Assembly (NCBI GenBank): GCA_035318985.1
Contig: DATHDP010000031.1
Location: 1 to 24,565 of the forward strand
Source of the DNA: VBAS01 sp035318985
GTDB taxonomy: Bacteria > Bacteroidota > Bacteroidia > Chitinophagales > Chitinophagaceae
Reading direction: 5' to 3'
Length of the DNA stretch: 24,565 nt
Each line of letters starts with the position of its first letter. The stretch's first letter is position 1. Below the pieces are notes generated by a model. It was not told where the DNA came from and did no database searches. It worked only from the letters and a program-made list of their open reading frames with translations. Below, in pieces: positions 6,152-14,148 of the stretch. Both the position numbers and the translations under genes were made by a program.

Positions 6152-7489
6152 CTATCTAAAAGAATAGTTCGGCTTCATATCTCTTATGTAGACAATTCCA
6201 TTAAAAATATCCGACCAGTTTGCAAGAAAATAACGATCAAAAAAAGGCGCCATAAAGATACCCTGGTTTAACCAGTCACATTTATTCCTTTTAAAATCAA
6301 GAAAGGCATAATCAAATTTAGTTTTTGAAAAAGCATATTCAATGCTATTCCTTTTTGGAGTTGGAAGTTTTTTTATTTCCTTTTCCTCAACACCTCTGAA
6401 TCCACCGGATGATACAAAAACGATCGAATAGATATCGTCTTTAAATGGAGTTCCTGCCATTAGCTCCCCGAATGTCTTTACATCTACTGGTTTACAACAT
6501 TCATTAAACTCCTCTATTTTATAAGAAAACCTGGATGCATGGTAAGCCGAAACATTGATAATTATTTTTTCCTTTGGGTAAAGAAAATTTAGCATCCAGA
6601 CCAGGTTTTCAGCCATTGTGCTGTCTTTGGCAGCCAGATAACTGGCAGTTACTTTCACATCTTCCGGTTCTTTTGCAAAATTAAATCTCCGGTTTAACCA
6701 GGTTACAAAATATTTTACATTCATCCACTGCCGCATTATAGCCTGGGCTTCCTTTACATTTTGCGACTTGATTTTATTCAATGCAGCAATTAAAAGATGT
6801 ATTTTTTCTGATAAGATCCTGGCGTAAGAGTCAATTAAAAATCCTTTGTACCCGAAGTGTTGCAAATTGCCCAGTAGGGAAACAAAATTTTTGTCAATGA
6901 CGCTGTCATCACATTCAAGAAAATCGCAAGTTTCTTTGAGAAGACCATTGATTGCACTGTCAAGTCGCATCTGGAAATCCAACCCGACTAACTCTATTTT
7001 TTTCTCTTTAATTCTTGTTTGCAAAAAAGGAATAATGTTGAAAGCGTAACTCGCATTAAGGATATTAGGGCCGAAATATGTATCGAAAGCGTTGATGCTA
7101 CCTGTTTGACTTATTTTATTTTGAAAATAATTTATATCTACATTACTATTGTCAAACGCCACCACTTTAAATCCCATGCTATCTATCAAAAACTGCATCA
7201 TTTGTGACATCACCTGGTAAGAAGTTCCATCACCGTAATCCGCTTCTGATAGTATTACAATCCTTTTATTAGCAATACTACTTTTAAGAAAATTGAAATT
7301 CTTTTGATCGCCATTAGGATCGAATGGAAAACTGTTGTTTTCAATACATTCAACTGCAACAGAATTTACAGGCTGCTGGCTCTTTAGGTTTTGATAGCTT
7401 AGACTAAACGCTATTAGAAAAATAATAGACAGGCATTTCACTTTTTCATGGCACTCGATAGGCATATACTCGTTGGTTAAATGGGACAA
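6152..7489 (-). CDS. Secreted erythromycin-esterase-like protein with altered active site
   Basis: Fold assignment is to the erythromycin esterase (EreA/EreB/EreC) superfamily. The product has 445 residues. A hydrophobic stretch at about 18-31, ending near SLSYQNLKSQQ, looks like a signal peptide, so the true start may be M9. Family landmarks are RIVILSEADYGDGTS (76-90), corresponding to the GEATHG motif; GFKVVAFDNS (106-115); AAKDSTMAENLVWML (286-300), corresponding to RDRxMAENxLWL; and IINVSAYHASRFS (310-322), corresponding to the AHNAHVAR segment. The catalytic Glu is kept (E82), but the His of GEATHG is Tyr85, and only one of the two His in the last motif remains (H317). Macrolide hydrolysis is therefore doubtful; a different hydrolase or a non-catalytic role is possible. 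It is separated from bglX by a terminator. Confidence 0.7.
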   Translation of the reverse strand: MSHLTNEYMPIECHEKVKCLSIIFLIAFSLSYQNLKSQQPVNSVAVECIENNSFPFDPNGDQKNFNFLKSSIANKRIVILSEADYGDGTSYQVMSQMMQFLIDSMGFKVVAFDNSNVDINYFQNKISQTGSINAFDTYFGPNILNASYAFNIIPFLQTRIKEKKIELVGLDFQMRLDSAINGLLKETCDFLECDDSVIDKNFVSLLGNLQHFGYKGFLIDSYARILSEKIHLLIAALNKIKSQNVKEAQAIMRQWMNVKYFVTWLNRRFNFAKEPEDVKVTASYLAAKDSTMAENLVWMLNFLYPKEKIIINVSAYHASRFSYKIEEFNECCKPVDVKTFGELMAGTPFKDDIYSIVFVSSGGFRGVEEKEIKKLPTPKRNSIEYAFSKTKFDYAFLDFKRNKCDWLNQGIFMAPFFDRYFLANWSDIFNGIVYIRDMKPNYSFR

Positions 7490-7503
7490 TGAATCTAACC
7501 TAA

Positions 7504-7520
7504 TTTGTTACCGTAACAAA
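7504..7520. promoter_or_regulatory. Perfect 17-bp palindrome upstream of the esterase-like gene
   Basis: TTTGTTAC (7504-7511) and GTAACAAA (7513-7520) are exact reverse complements around one C, 14 bases before the esterase-like start codon. The compact symmetrical shape fits a dimeric repressor site better than a terminator. The regulator is unknown. Confidence 0.4.
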
Positions 7521-7531
7521 ACCGTTCAAAT

Positions 7532-7558
7532 AAAAAAACCCCGATTTTAATCGAGGTT
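7532..7558 (-). terminator. Intrinsic terminator of bglX
   Basis: On the minus strand, AACCTCGAT pairs with ATCGGGGTT around TAAA (one mismatch) and is followed by a run of seven Ts. It lies about 20 bases after the bglX stop. Confidence 0.8.
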
Positions 7559-7579
7559 TGTGAAAAGGGTATTCTATTA

Positions 7580-9832
7580 TCAATAACTATAATTGAACTT
7601 TACTTTTTTATCTCCTATCATTACTTCAAATTCACCTGCTTCAGTTATTGTTTTTAATTGAGCATTTACAAATGCCAGGTCATTTTTATCAATGGTAAAT
7701 GTTACCGGTTTGCTTTCTCCGGCATTTAAACTGATCTTCTGAAATGCACGTAGCCGTTTCATACTTGGAGTTATACTTGCATACAGATCACGAGTGTACA
7801 ATTCCACCGCATGTTTACCTGCACGACTACCTGTATTTTTCACTGTAACGGTTATGTCTAGTTTGGCATCACCTTTAAGAGTGGTGCTGTTTATCTGAAG
7901 ATCGCTGTATTCAAATGTTGTATAACTCAATCCAAATCCGAATGGAAATAAAGGATCATAACCTCCTCCTGCGTTATCATTAAACACTTCACGTATTTCT
8001 TCTGTTGGCTTCCTGTCATACATTACAAACTCACCCATACTTCTGGGGTAGCTGAAAGGTAAACGGCCATCAGGGTTATAATCACCAAATAAAACATCGG
8101 CAATAGCTTCGGCAGATTTTTTTCCACTCCAATAGGCCATCAAGATGCCGCTTGCAACAGGCTCTATGTTTGTTATGAATCTTGGTCTTCCTTCAGTCAA
8201 CACCAGTATTACTGGTTTGCCGGTCATAGCAGCAGCCTTTACTAATTCCGCTTGTTCATCAGGTAAAGCCAGGTCTCTTATATTGCCGGGGCTTTCAGCA
8301 TATGCATCTTCGCCAATACATAATATTATTACATCTGCATTAGCTGATGCCCTTTTTAATGAAGACACATCATAGTTCGCCGCGTTATTAAATCCTTTCA
8401 CTGTAGTAGTGATCACATTTTTCTCTCCCACTTTATCTTTGATCGTTTCCAAAATTGTTTTACTGTCTGCGGGATACCATTGTTCATTATTACCCTGCCA
8501 GGTGTAACTCCAACATCCATTGAGTGCGGTAAGGCTTTGTGCAGATGGACCTGCTACCAAAACCTTCATGCTTTTTGAAAGAGGCAAAATGTTATTTTTA
8601 TTTTTCAGCAATGTCATCGCTTCATGTGCAGCATCCAATGCAAGTTGTTGATATTCGGGCTTGCCAAAATTTGCTTTGGCAGCTGCTTCAGGATAGGGGT
8701 TATCAAACAAACCAAGTTTATATTTTAATGTAAGAATTCTCCTGACTGCTTCATCGATCCGGCTGATAAGAACTTCTTTCAGTTTCACTGCTTCGAGTAA
8801 CAGATCATAAAAAGAAAAATCTGTTGGCACCATACTCATATCAATGCCTGCGTTTACAGCCATTACAACGGCTTCCCTCGGCGTAGAGGCTACATTATGC
8901 CTGTCATGAAGCCTCTTTATATCTTCCCAATCTGAAACAGCAACACCTTGAAATCCCAATTCCTTTCTTAAAAGATCAGTTAATAAATATTTACTGGCAT
9001 GAACCGGTTCCCCATTGATCTCACCCGAATTGATCATTACAGTAGAGGCGCCTGCCTTTATTGCCTCACGAAATGACGGTAAATAATATTCTCTTAACTC
9101 AATATCAGGAATGTAAGCAGGTGTTCGGTCCTTTCCATTTCGTGGTCCTGAATAACCAATATAATGTTTCAAACAACTTGCTACAGCCGTTGGATTTTTT
9201 AACCCGTCTTCTTCATAAGTTTTGACTGCTAATCCACCCATCGTTTTTGCTATATAAACATCTTCACCATAAGTTTCAGGAAAGCGACTCCACAGTGGCT
9301 GGCGTCCAATATCAAGCACAGGTGCAAAATTCCATCTTATGCCTGATGCTCTCAATTCATTGCCAGTAACCTTTGCTGCTGCTTTTACATATTCAAGGTT
9401 TCTTGTAGCCGCCATTCCAATGTTTTGAGGAAACAGAGTTGAATTCAATGTATAGGTCTGCCCATGCATACCATCCAGGCCATAGACTATTGGAATTTTC
9501 AATCTTGTGTTTTTTGCTTCATCTTGTATTTGGGTGATTATCTCATTCCATTTATCTACTGTAAAGCCATGTGCATTTACATTGAGAACAGAGCCTACAT
9601 GATAATCCGCTATTGCTTTTTTTAATGCAGCAGGATCAATATTACCTTCAGTATCACCCCAACCTCCTTTAGCAATAACAGCAAAAGTTACTTGTGTCAT
9701 CTGACCTACTTTTTCTTCAATGGTCATTTGTTTCAGCAGGTTATTTAACTTTTGTTCATCAGCTTTTGTGAGTTGTGCCTTGATATTGGTAATGCAAGTA
9801 ATAGCAAAAATGGCAAGCAATAATTTTCTCAT
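7580..9832 (-). CDS. bglX: GH3 beta-glucosidase, exported
   Basis: Hydrolyses beta-glucosides or beta-xylosides released from plant or microbial polysaccharides, with retention of configuration. The product has 750 residues, standard for BglX-type GH3. The signal peptide is about 1-19 (MRKLLLAIFAITCITNIKAQ), so it acts in the periplasm. The N-terminal TIM-barrel domain spans about 25-375 and contains YGLDGMHG (117-124), the K222-H223 substrate pair in LKHYIGYS, and the catalytic nucleophile D301 in VSDW. The GH3 C domain (about 405-600) carries the acid/base candidates E508 and E513 in GEDAYAESPG. A fibronectin type III-like domain follows (about 645-745). No SusC/SusD genes are adjacent, so this is not an evident polysaccharide utilisation locus. 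Exact substrate is uncertain. Confidence 0.93.
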   Translation of the reverse strand: MRKLLLAIFAITCITNIKAQLTKADEQKLNNLLKQMTIEEKVGQMTQVTFAVIAKGGWGDTEGNIDPAALKKAIADYHVGSVLNVNAHGFTVDKWNEIITQIQDEAKNTRLKIPIVYGLDGMHGQTYTLNSTLFPQNIGMAATRNLEYVKAAAKVTGNELRASGIRWNFAPVLDIGRQPLWSRFPETYGEDVYIAKTMGGLAVKTYEEDGLKNPTAVASCLKHYIGYSGPRNGKDRTPAYIPDIELREYYLPSFREAIKAGASTVMINSGEINGEPVHASKYLLTDLLRKELGFQGVAVSDWEDIKRLHDRHNVASTPREAVVMAVNAGIDMSMVPTDFSFYDLLLEAVKLKEVLISRIDEAVRRILTLKYKLGLFDNPYPEAAAKANFGKPEYQQLALDAAHEAMTLLKNKNNILPLSKSMKVLVAGPSAQSLTALNGCWSYTWQGNNEQWYPADSKTILETIKDKVGEKNVITTTVKGFNNAANYDVSSLKRASANADVIILCIGEDAYAESPGNIRDLALPDEQAELVKAAAMTGKPVILVLTEGRPRFITNIEPVASGILMAYWSGKKSAEAIADVLFGDYNPDGRLPFSYPRSMGEFVMYDRKPTEEIREVFNDNAGGGYDPLFPFGFGLSYTTFEYSDLQINSTTLKGDAKLDITVTVKNTGSRAGKHAVELYTRDLYASITPSMKRLRAFQKISLNAGESKPVTFTIDKNDLAFVNAQLKTITEAGEFEVMIGDKKVKFNYSY

Positions 9833-9956
9833 AAATTGTGTATTAGTATTGACAAGATATTTAATTTATGATTACCAGATCTTTCAATGGATAATTCCTC
9901 ATTTAAAATTTTAAATATTATCTACCGTTCGTTATTTTTTAATAATTCTAATGAAA

Positions 9957-9964
9957 TATATTTG
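9957..9964 (+). promoter_or_regulatory. Putative -7 element upstream of the zinc-ribbon gene
   Basis: TATATTTG matches TAnnTTTG exactly, 68 bases before the zinc-ribbon start. No clear TTTG lies at the normal -33 distance. In AT-rich DNA such a match can arise by chance. Confidence 0.35.
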
Positions 9965-9973
9965 TTTTGAAAA

Positions 9974-10018
9974 ATGTTTGATAAATACAAAACAAAAGAT
10001 AAGGAAGACTTTTTTGGA
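9974..10018 (+). pseudogene. Fragment similar to the end of the 58-residue gene
   Basis: This stretch reads MFDKYKTKDKEDFFG, closely matching MFDKYKPRDEDDF at the end of the small protein encoded at 5947-6123. The first 39 bases share about 31 identical positions with that gene, and the bases just upstream (TTGAAAAATG against TTGAAAAGATG) also match with one base deleted. Nothing upstream matches the rest of the small gene. It is most simply a leftover fragment in the leader of the zinc-ribbon gene, although an independent tiny ORF cannot be excluded. Confidence 0.4.
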
Positions 10019-10032
10019 TTAAATGAGATGCT

Positions 10033-10365
10033 ATGTTTGTTATTCACGGTAAGAACAAAACGTTTATTGATATTTTTGAACCTTTGTTCTATAAATGTCC
10101 TAATTGCGAAGAAGAGAATACAACGCAAATATTCATTTATAGTGTTTATCATCACATATTCTGGATTCCTTTTTTTCCTCACAGTAAAGAAGTAACTGCT
10201 AAATGTTTTAATTGTGGATCGACTAGAACAAAAGGTAGGTTTGGGCCAAAACTCACAGATCACTTAAATGGTGAGATTAAAAAGTTTAAGCATCCTCTAA
10301 GGACTTGGTCCTTTACAATTTTATTGGGGTTGATAATAGTTGCAATGTTATTCGGAATGAAATAA
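10033..10365 (+). CDS. Small zinc-ribbon protein with C-terminal membrane anchor
   Basis: The product has 110 residues. A zinc ribbon is formed by CPNC (residues 22-25) and CFNC (58-61), separated by an aromatic-rich stretch, IFWIPFFPHSKEV, typical of zinc-ribbon proteins of the zinc_ribbon_15 kind that start MFxIxG. A single hydrophobic segment near the C-terminus (about 92-108, SFTILLGLIIVAMLFGM) would anchor it in the membrane with the ribbon in the cytoplasm. The start at 10033 (MFVIHGKNK) fits this family, so I prefer it to the overlapping ATG at 9974 in another frame. No function is known to me. It is convergent with nrdJ. Confidence 0.75.
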   Translation: MFVIHGKNKTFIDIFEPLFYKCPNCEEENTTQIFIYSVYHHIFWIPFFPHSKEVTAKCFNCGSTRTKGRFGPKLTDHLNGEIKKFKHPLRTWSFTILLGLIIVAMLFGMK

Positions 10366-10366
10366 A

Positions 10367-10388
10367 AAACCCCGAATTTATCGGGGTT
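10367..10388 (-). terminator. Intrinsic terminator of nrdJ
   Basis: AACCCCGA and TCGGGGTT form a perfect 8-bp stem around ATTTA. On the minus strand the stem is followed by TTTTTT, so it mainly serves nrdJ, about 80 bases past its stop. On the plus strand it immediately follows the zinc-ribbon stop but lacks a T tract. Confidence 0.8.
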
Positions 10389-10469
10389 AGTAAGCGGGTA
10401 CTTTTGGTTTTTCCAGATCAGACTAAGTCCCATCAATAGGACATAGCCCTCTCCCATCCAAAATAATAT

Positions 10470-13400
10470 TTAGCTGCAGCCAAGACTATTACCGCAATTC
10501 AAACATTTGTAGCATGTGCCGCTACGTACTGTAATATGTCCGCATGTATTGCAAGCCGGCGCATCGCTTTGCATGCTCTTGTTTGCAGAACTCATTGCCT
10601 CCATACTATTTTCAGCTCTTGCAACTGACTTTTGCGCTTTTACCGGCTGAACTCCGTTACTGACTGTTCCTACCACTCTTACACTTGATAGTTCAGGTGC
10701 CTTTTCATATTCAAGGCCGCTTGGAATTTCATCCCAATTATCAGTTCCTGTATTCAGTACTTCCGGTTTATCCAACACATGCACAAGATCAGTTCTTCCC
10801 AGATATTCATAACCTAAGGCACGGAAGATAAAGTCAACGATAGAAGTTGTTGATTTGATATTCGGATGCTCAACAAATCCTGCGGGGTCAAACTTTGTGA
10901 AAACAAATTTCTCTACATATTCTTCTAAAGGAACACCATATTGTAAACCGATCGAAATAGCAATAGCAAAACAGTTTGACATGCTGCGCATTGTTGCACC
11001 TTCTTTTGCCATATCAATAAATATCTCACCAAGTGTTCCATCGTTGTATTCTCCTGTGCGAAGGAAGATAGCCTGTCCATTGATCTTTGCTTTTTGTGTA
11101 AAGCCTCTTCTTTTTGCAGGCAGTGTACGACGCTCAACAATAGTAGCAAGCTTGCGTTTCAATTTTGTATCAGGTGAAGCCTGTACTCTTTTTTGTACTT
11201 CTTCAAATAACTCTTCAACGGTAAGTTTGCTTAAGTCAACAATATTTGATTCTTGTTGTTGACTGCTAACTGCAGACTCCTGGCTACTGACTACCGACTC
11301 CTGACTCCCTTCCGACTTCTTCTTCTTATCAGACTTGTTACTGAGCGGTTGAGACAACTTAGAGCCATCACGATACAAAGCATTTGCTTTTAATCCTAAT
11401 TGCCAGCTAAGCAAGTATGCTGCAGCGATCTCGTCTACTGAAGCTTCATTGGGTAAATTAATGGTCTTGGAAATAGCGCCACTGATAAATGGTTGCGTGG
11501 CGCCCATCATGCGGATATGGCCATTGGCATGAATATACCGCTGACCTTTCTTTCCACATTTGTTGGCACAGTCAAAAACGGGCAAATGTTCTTTCTCCAG
11601 GTGAGGAGCTCCTTCCAGCATTCCCGTGCCGCATACATAATCGTTAGCAGCATCTATTTCTTCTTCGCTGAAACCAAGAGCTTCCAACAGGCTCCATTCA
11701 AAGTCATTGTATTGTTCAGGTGTAAAGCCTAAACGTTGCAGGCACTCTTCGCCCAAAGAATATTTATTGAAAACAAATCCAATTTCAAATGCAGCAATAA
11801 CGGCGGCATCCAATCTTTTTATCTCATCAGCAATAAATCCTTTTTCACTCAACGATTGATGATTGATAAACGGCGCACCGGCAAAGGAAGCTGTACCCAC
11901 TGCGTATTTAATAATCGAATCAGTTTCTTTTTCACTATATCCAAGATTTCTTAAAGCAGCGGGAACTGATTGATTAATGATCTTGAAATAGCCACCACCA
12001 GAAAGTTTTTTGAATTTTACCAACGCAAAATCAGGTTCAACTCCTGTAGTATCACAATCCATTACCAGGCCGATCGTTCCTGTAGGTGCTATAACTGTTG
12101 CCTGAGCATTGCGGTAACCATATTTTTCACCCATCTCAACAGCATCATCCCATGCTTTACACGCAGCAGTTAATAAATAAGCCGGGCAATATTGTGCTTT
12201 GATACCTTGTGGTTTCAAACTTAATCCTTCATATTTATCAGCATCGTAAGCAGCGAGACGATGATTACGCATTACACGCAGCATTTCCTCACGATTCTCT
12301 TCATATCTTGGGAAAGTGCCAAGCACCGATGCCATTTCTGCGGATGTTTTGTAAGAAATACCGGTCATGATAGCGGTAAGTGCACCTGCAATTCCTCTTG
12401 CTTCTTCACTATCATAAGAAATTCCGCTTACCATCAATAATGTACCGAGGTTAGCATAACCTAAACCAAGTGTTCTGTATTCATAACTAAGTTGAGCAAC
12501 TTCTTTACTTGGAAACTGCGCCATTAATACTGAAACTTCCAATACAACGGTCCAAAGGCGGCAATTGTATTCATATCCTTCTACATCAAATATGTTCTTG
12601 TCAGTATCAAAAAATTTCATCAGGTTGGCTGATGCAAGGTTACAGGCTGTGTTATCCAGGAACATGTATTCGCTGCAAGGGTTAGATGCATTGATGCGAC
12701 CACCTTTAGGACAAGTATGCCACTCATTAATAGTAGTATCATATTGTGTACCCGGGTCTGCACAACGCCACGCAGCATAAGAGATCTGGTTCCATAATTC
12801 TCTTGCAGGAATTTTCTTCATCACTCTTCCATCCATTCTTCCTTTTAATTCCCATTCGCCATCTTCCTGCAACACTTTGAAAAATTCGTTAGGAATACGA
12901 ACTGAGTTATTTGAATTTTGTCCGCTGACTGTCTTGTATGCTTCACCTTCATAATCGCTGGCATAACCAGCAGAGATCAACGCACCAACTTTCTTTTCTT
13001 CTTCTACTTTCCAGTTAACAAACTCAACGATCTCAGGATGATCAAGATCGAGACAAACCATTTTTGCAGCACGACGTGTCGTACCACCGCTTTTAATAGC
13101 ACCGGCAGCACGGTCACCGATCTTTAAAAAGCTCATCAAACCAGATGATGTACCGCCGCCACTTAGTTTTTCTCCTTCGCCTCTTAAATGAGAAAAGTTT
13201 GTACCAACACCGGAACCATACTTAAATATTCTTGCTTCACGAACCCAGAGATCCATGATACCGCCTTCATTTACCAGGTCATCGCTGACACTTAATATAA
13301 AGCATGCATGCGGCTGAGGACGTTCGTAAGCCGATGTAGATTTTTTTAACTCACCATCATTTTGATCAACATAATAATGTCCCTGTGGCTTTCCTTTTAT

Positions 13401-13850
13401 ACCATAGCTTTCATATAAACCGGTATTGAACCACTGTGGGCTATTAGGCACACACATTTGATCGAGTATAGAGTACACTAACTCTTCATAAAAAACTTGT
13501 GCGTCTTTTTCAGAAGCGAAGTATCCATAACGTTCACCCCACACTCGCCAACAATTGGCCATGCGGTGTGCAACTTGTTTTGCTGAAGTTTCACGACCAA
13601 GACTTCCGTCAGGTTGTGGCACACCTGCTTTACGAAAATATTTTTGGGCAAGTATATCGGTAGCGATCTGGCTCCATTGTTTGGGAACTTCAACATTGGT
13701 CATTTCAAATACTACTTCACCGCTCGGGTTACGAATTACTGAAGTACGGTAATCATATTCGAATAGATCAAATACGCTTACATCTTCACGAGTGAAGCGA
13801 CGAGGGAACTGCAAACCGCTTTTAGCGGAAGCTTGTTTTTTAATGGGCAT
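10470..13850 (-). CDS. nrdJ: Adenosylcobalamin-dependent (class II) ribonucleotide reductase
   Basis: Reduces ribonucleotides to deoxyribonucleotides for DNA synthesis using a radical generated from coenzyme B12; it needs no oxygen. The product has 1126 residues, as in the long NrdJ type. The active site is N390, C392 and E394 in NASNPCSEY, with the redox pair C183 (HACFIL) and C403 (TACNLASANL). Further landmarks are SGVGTNFSHLRG (213-224), TVIAPTGTIG (585-594) and DCDTTGVEPDFAL (598-610). A Lys/Ser/Gln-rich linker at about 838-868 joins the reductase core to a TSCPD-type domain (about 900-1020). The tail carries a Cys-rich zinc motif (C1100, C1103, C1113, C1116, C1119, C1125). The linker is partly encoded by a 7-bp tandem repeat. 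No cobalamin riboswitch was seen upstream. Confidence 0.96.
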   Translation of the reverse strand: MPIKKQASAKSGLQFPRRFTREDVSVFDLFEYDYRTSVIRNPSGEVVFEMTNVEVPKQWSQIATDILAQKYFRKAGVPQPDGSLGRETSAKQVAHRMANCWRVWGERYGYFASEKDAQVFYEELVYSILDQMCVPNSPQWFNTGLYESYGIKGKPQGHYYVDQNDGELKKSTSAYERPQPHACFILSVSDDLVNEGGIMDLWVREARIFKYGSGVGTNFSHLRGEGEKLSGGGTSSGLMSFLKIGDRAAGAIKSGGTTRRAAKMVCLDLDHPEIVEFVNWKVEEEKKVGALISAGYASDYEGEAYKTVSGQNSNNSVRIPNEFFKVLQEDGEWELKGRMDGRVMKKIPARELWNQISYAAWRCADPGTQYDTTINEWHTCPKGGRINASNPCSEYMFLDNTACNLASANLMKFFDTDKNIFDVEGYEYNCRLWTVVLEVSVLMAQFPSKEVAQLSYEYRTLGLGYANLGTLLMVSGISYDSEEARGIAGALTAIMTGISYKTSAEMASVLGTFPRYEENREEMLRVMRNHRLAAYDADKYEGLSLKPQGIKAQYCPAYLLTAACKAWDDAVEMGEKYGYRNAQATVIAPTGTIGLVMDCDTTGVEPDFALVKFKKLSGGGYFKIINQSVPAALRNLGYSEKETDSIIKYAVGTASFAGAPFINHQSLSEKGFIADEIKRLDAAVIAAFEIGFVFNKYSLGEECLQRLGFTPEQYNDFEWSLLEALGFSEEEIDAANDYVCGTGMLEGAPHLEKEHLPVFDCANKCGKKGQRYIHANGHIRMMGATQPFISGAISKTINLPNEASVDEIAAAYLLSWQLGLKANALYRDGSKLSQPLSNKSDKKKKSEGSQESVVSSQESAVSSQQQESNIVDLSKLTVEELFEEVQKRVQASPDTKLKRKLATIVERRTLPAKRRGFTQKAKINGQAIFLRTGEYNDGTLGEIFIDMAKEGATMRSMSNCFAIAISIGLQYGVPLEEYVEKFVFTKFDPAGFVEHPNIKSTTSIVDFIFRALGYEYLGRTDLVHVLDKPEVLNTGTDNWDEIPSGLEYEKAPELSSVRVVGTVSNGVQPVKAQKSVARAENSMEAMSSANKSMQSDAPACNTCGHITVRSGTCYKCLNCGNSLGCS
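11258..11306 (-). repeat. Seven-copy 7-bp tandem repeat inside nrdJ
   Basis: On the coding strand the units are AGTCAGG, AGTCGGT, AGTCAGT, AGCCAGG, AGTCTGC, AGTTAGC and AGTCAAC (consensus AGTCRGK). A further partial unit follows at 11311-11317 after a 4-base break. Three units make 21 bases, or seven codons, so the protein shows a 7-residue repeat, QESVVSS then QESAVSS (850-863), in the linker before the TSCPD-type domain. Confidence 0.85.
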
Positions 13851-13909
13851 AGTAAGTAAAGATTTTGTCGGTTCTTGGTTGACAACCCTCCGGAGGAGGA
13901 AGGTGATTA

Positions 13910-13940
13910 CGAAACTATTTTTATCATCTTGTATTTCAAA
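13910..13940 (-). promoter_or_regulatory. Bacteroidota-type promoter of nrdJ
   Basis: On the minus strand TTTG (13940-13937) is followed after exactly 19 bases by TAGTTTCG (13917-13910). This matches the TTTG-N19-TAnnTTTG consensus with one mismatch in the -7 box. Transcription would start near 13903, giving a leader of about 50 bases, too short for a cobalamin riboswitch. Confidence 0.65.
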
Positions 13941-14040
13941 CCTTCAAATATTAACACAATGTGGAAAAGCGAAGTAGAAGATTTTCTAATGCAGCGTAGA
14001 AGCACGTTTCAGGATTTTTGCACAATAGACATATAATTTA

Positions 14041-14060
14041 TACCAAAATTTTTTTTGGTA
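14041..14060. repeat. AT-rich 8-bp inverted repeat
   Basis: TACCAAAA (14041-14048) and TTTTGGTA (14053-14060) are perfect reverse complements around TTTT. It could be a regulator site or a terminator-like hairpin. No adjacent gene ends here, so a regulatory role is the more natural reading. Confidence 0.4.
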
Positions 14061-14148
14061 AATTAACATAAGATATGTAGCAACTCGTTTCTCCAATGAA
14101 AACAATAAATATTATACTTTTAAAAAAATAAATTGTCAATAGCGCCCA

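Larger units (their letters stand above)
13851..14148. other. Divergent intergenic region between nrdJ and GGGP synthase
   Basis: The full gap runs to 14274. No confident gene is visible. It contains the nrdJ promoter (13910-13940), a 10-bp palindrome CCTCCGGAGG (13887-13896), CACAATGTG (13955-13963), a similar GCACAATA (14020-14027), and an AT-rich inverted repeat (14041-14060). A 25-codon ORF from 13959 lacks support. Confidence 0.6.

Noticed and set aside
9974..10195. 73-codon plus-strand ORF starting MFDKYK
   Set aside because: Only its first 15 codons resemble anything; the rest is an out-of-frame reading of the zinc-ribbon gene.
9922..10263. 113-codon minus-strand ORF opposite the zinc-ribbon gene
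   Set aside because: It is the complement of a better-supported gene with clear CxxC motifs.
10260..10457. 65-codon minus-strand ORF between the zinc-ribbon gene and nrdJ
   Set aside because: It runs through the nrdJ terminator and overlaps the zinc-ribbon gene on the other strand; its composition is not protein-like beyond the start.
11258..11306. CRISPR array in the nrdJ repeat
   Set aside because: Units of 7 bases without spacers, in a coding frame, are a simple tandem repeat.
13851..13980. Cobalamin riboswitch upstream of nrdJ
   Set aside because: I looked for the B12-box and supporting stems and saw none; the apparent leader of about 50 bases is too short.
13959..14036. 25-codon ORF starting MWKSEVEDF upstream of nrdJ
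   Set aside because: Very short, no binding site, and it overlaps probable regulatory DNA of nrdJ. Nothing supports translation.
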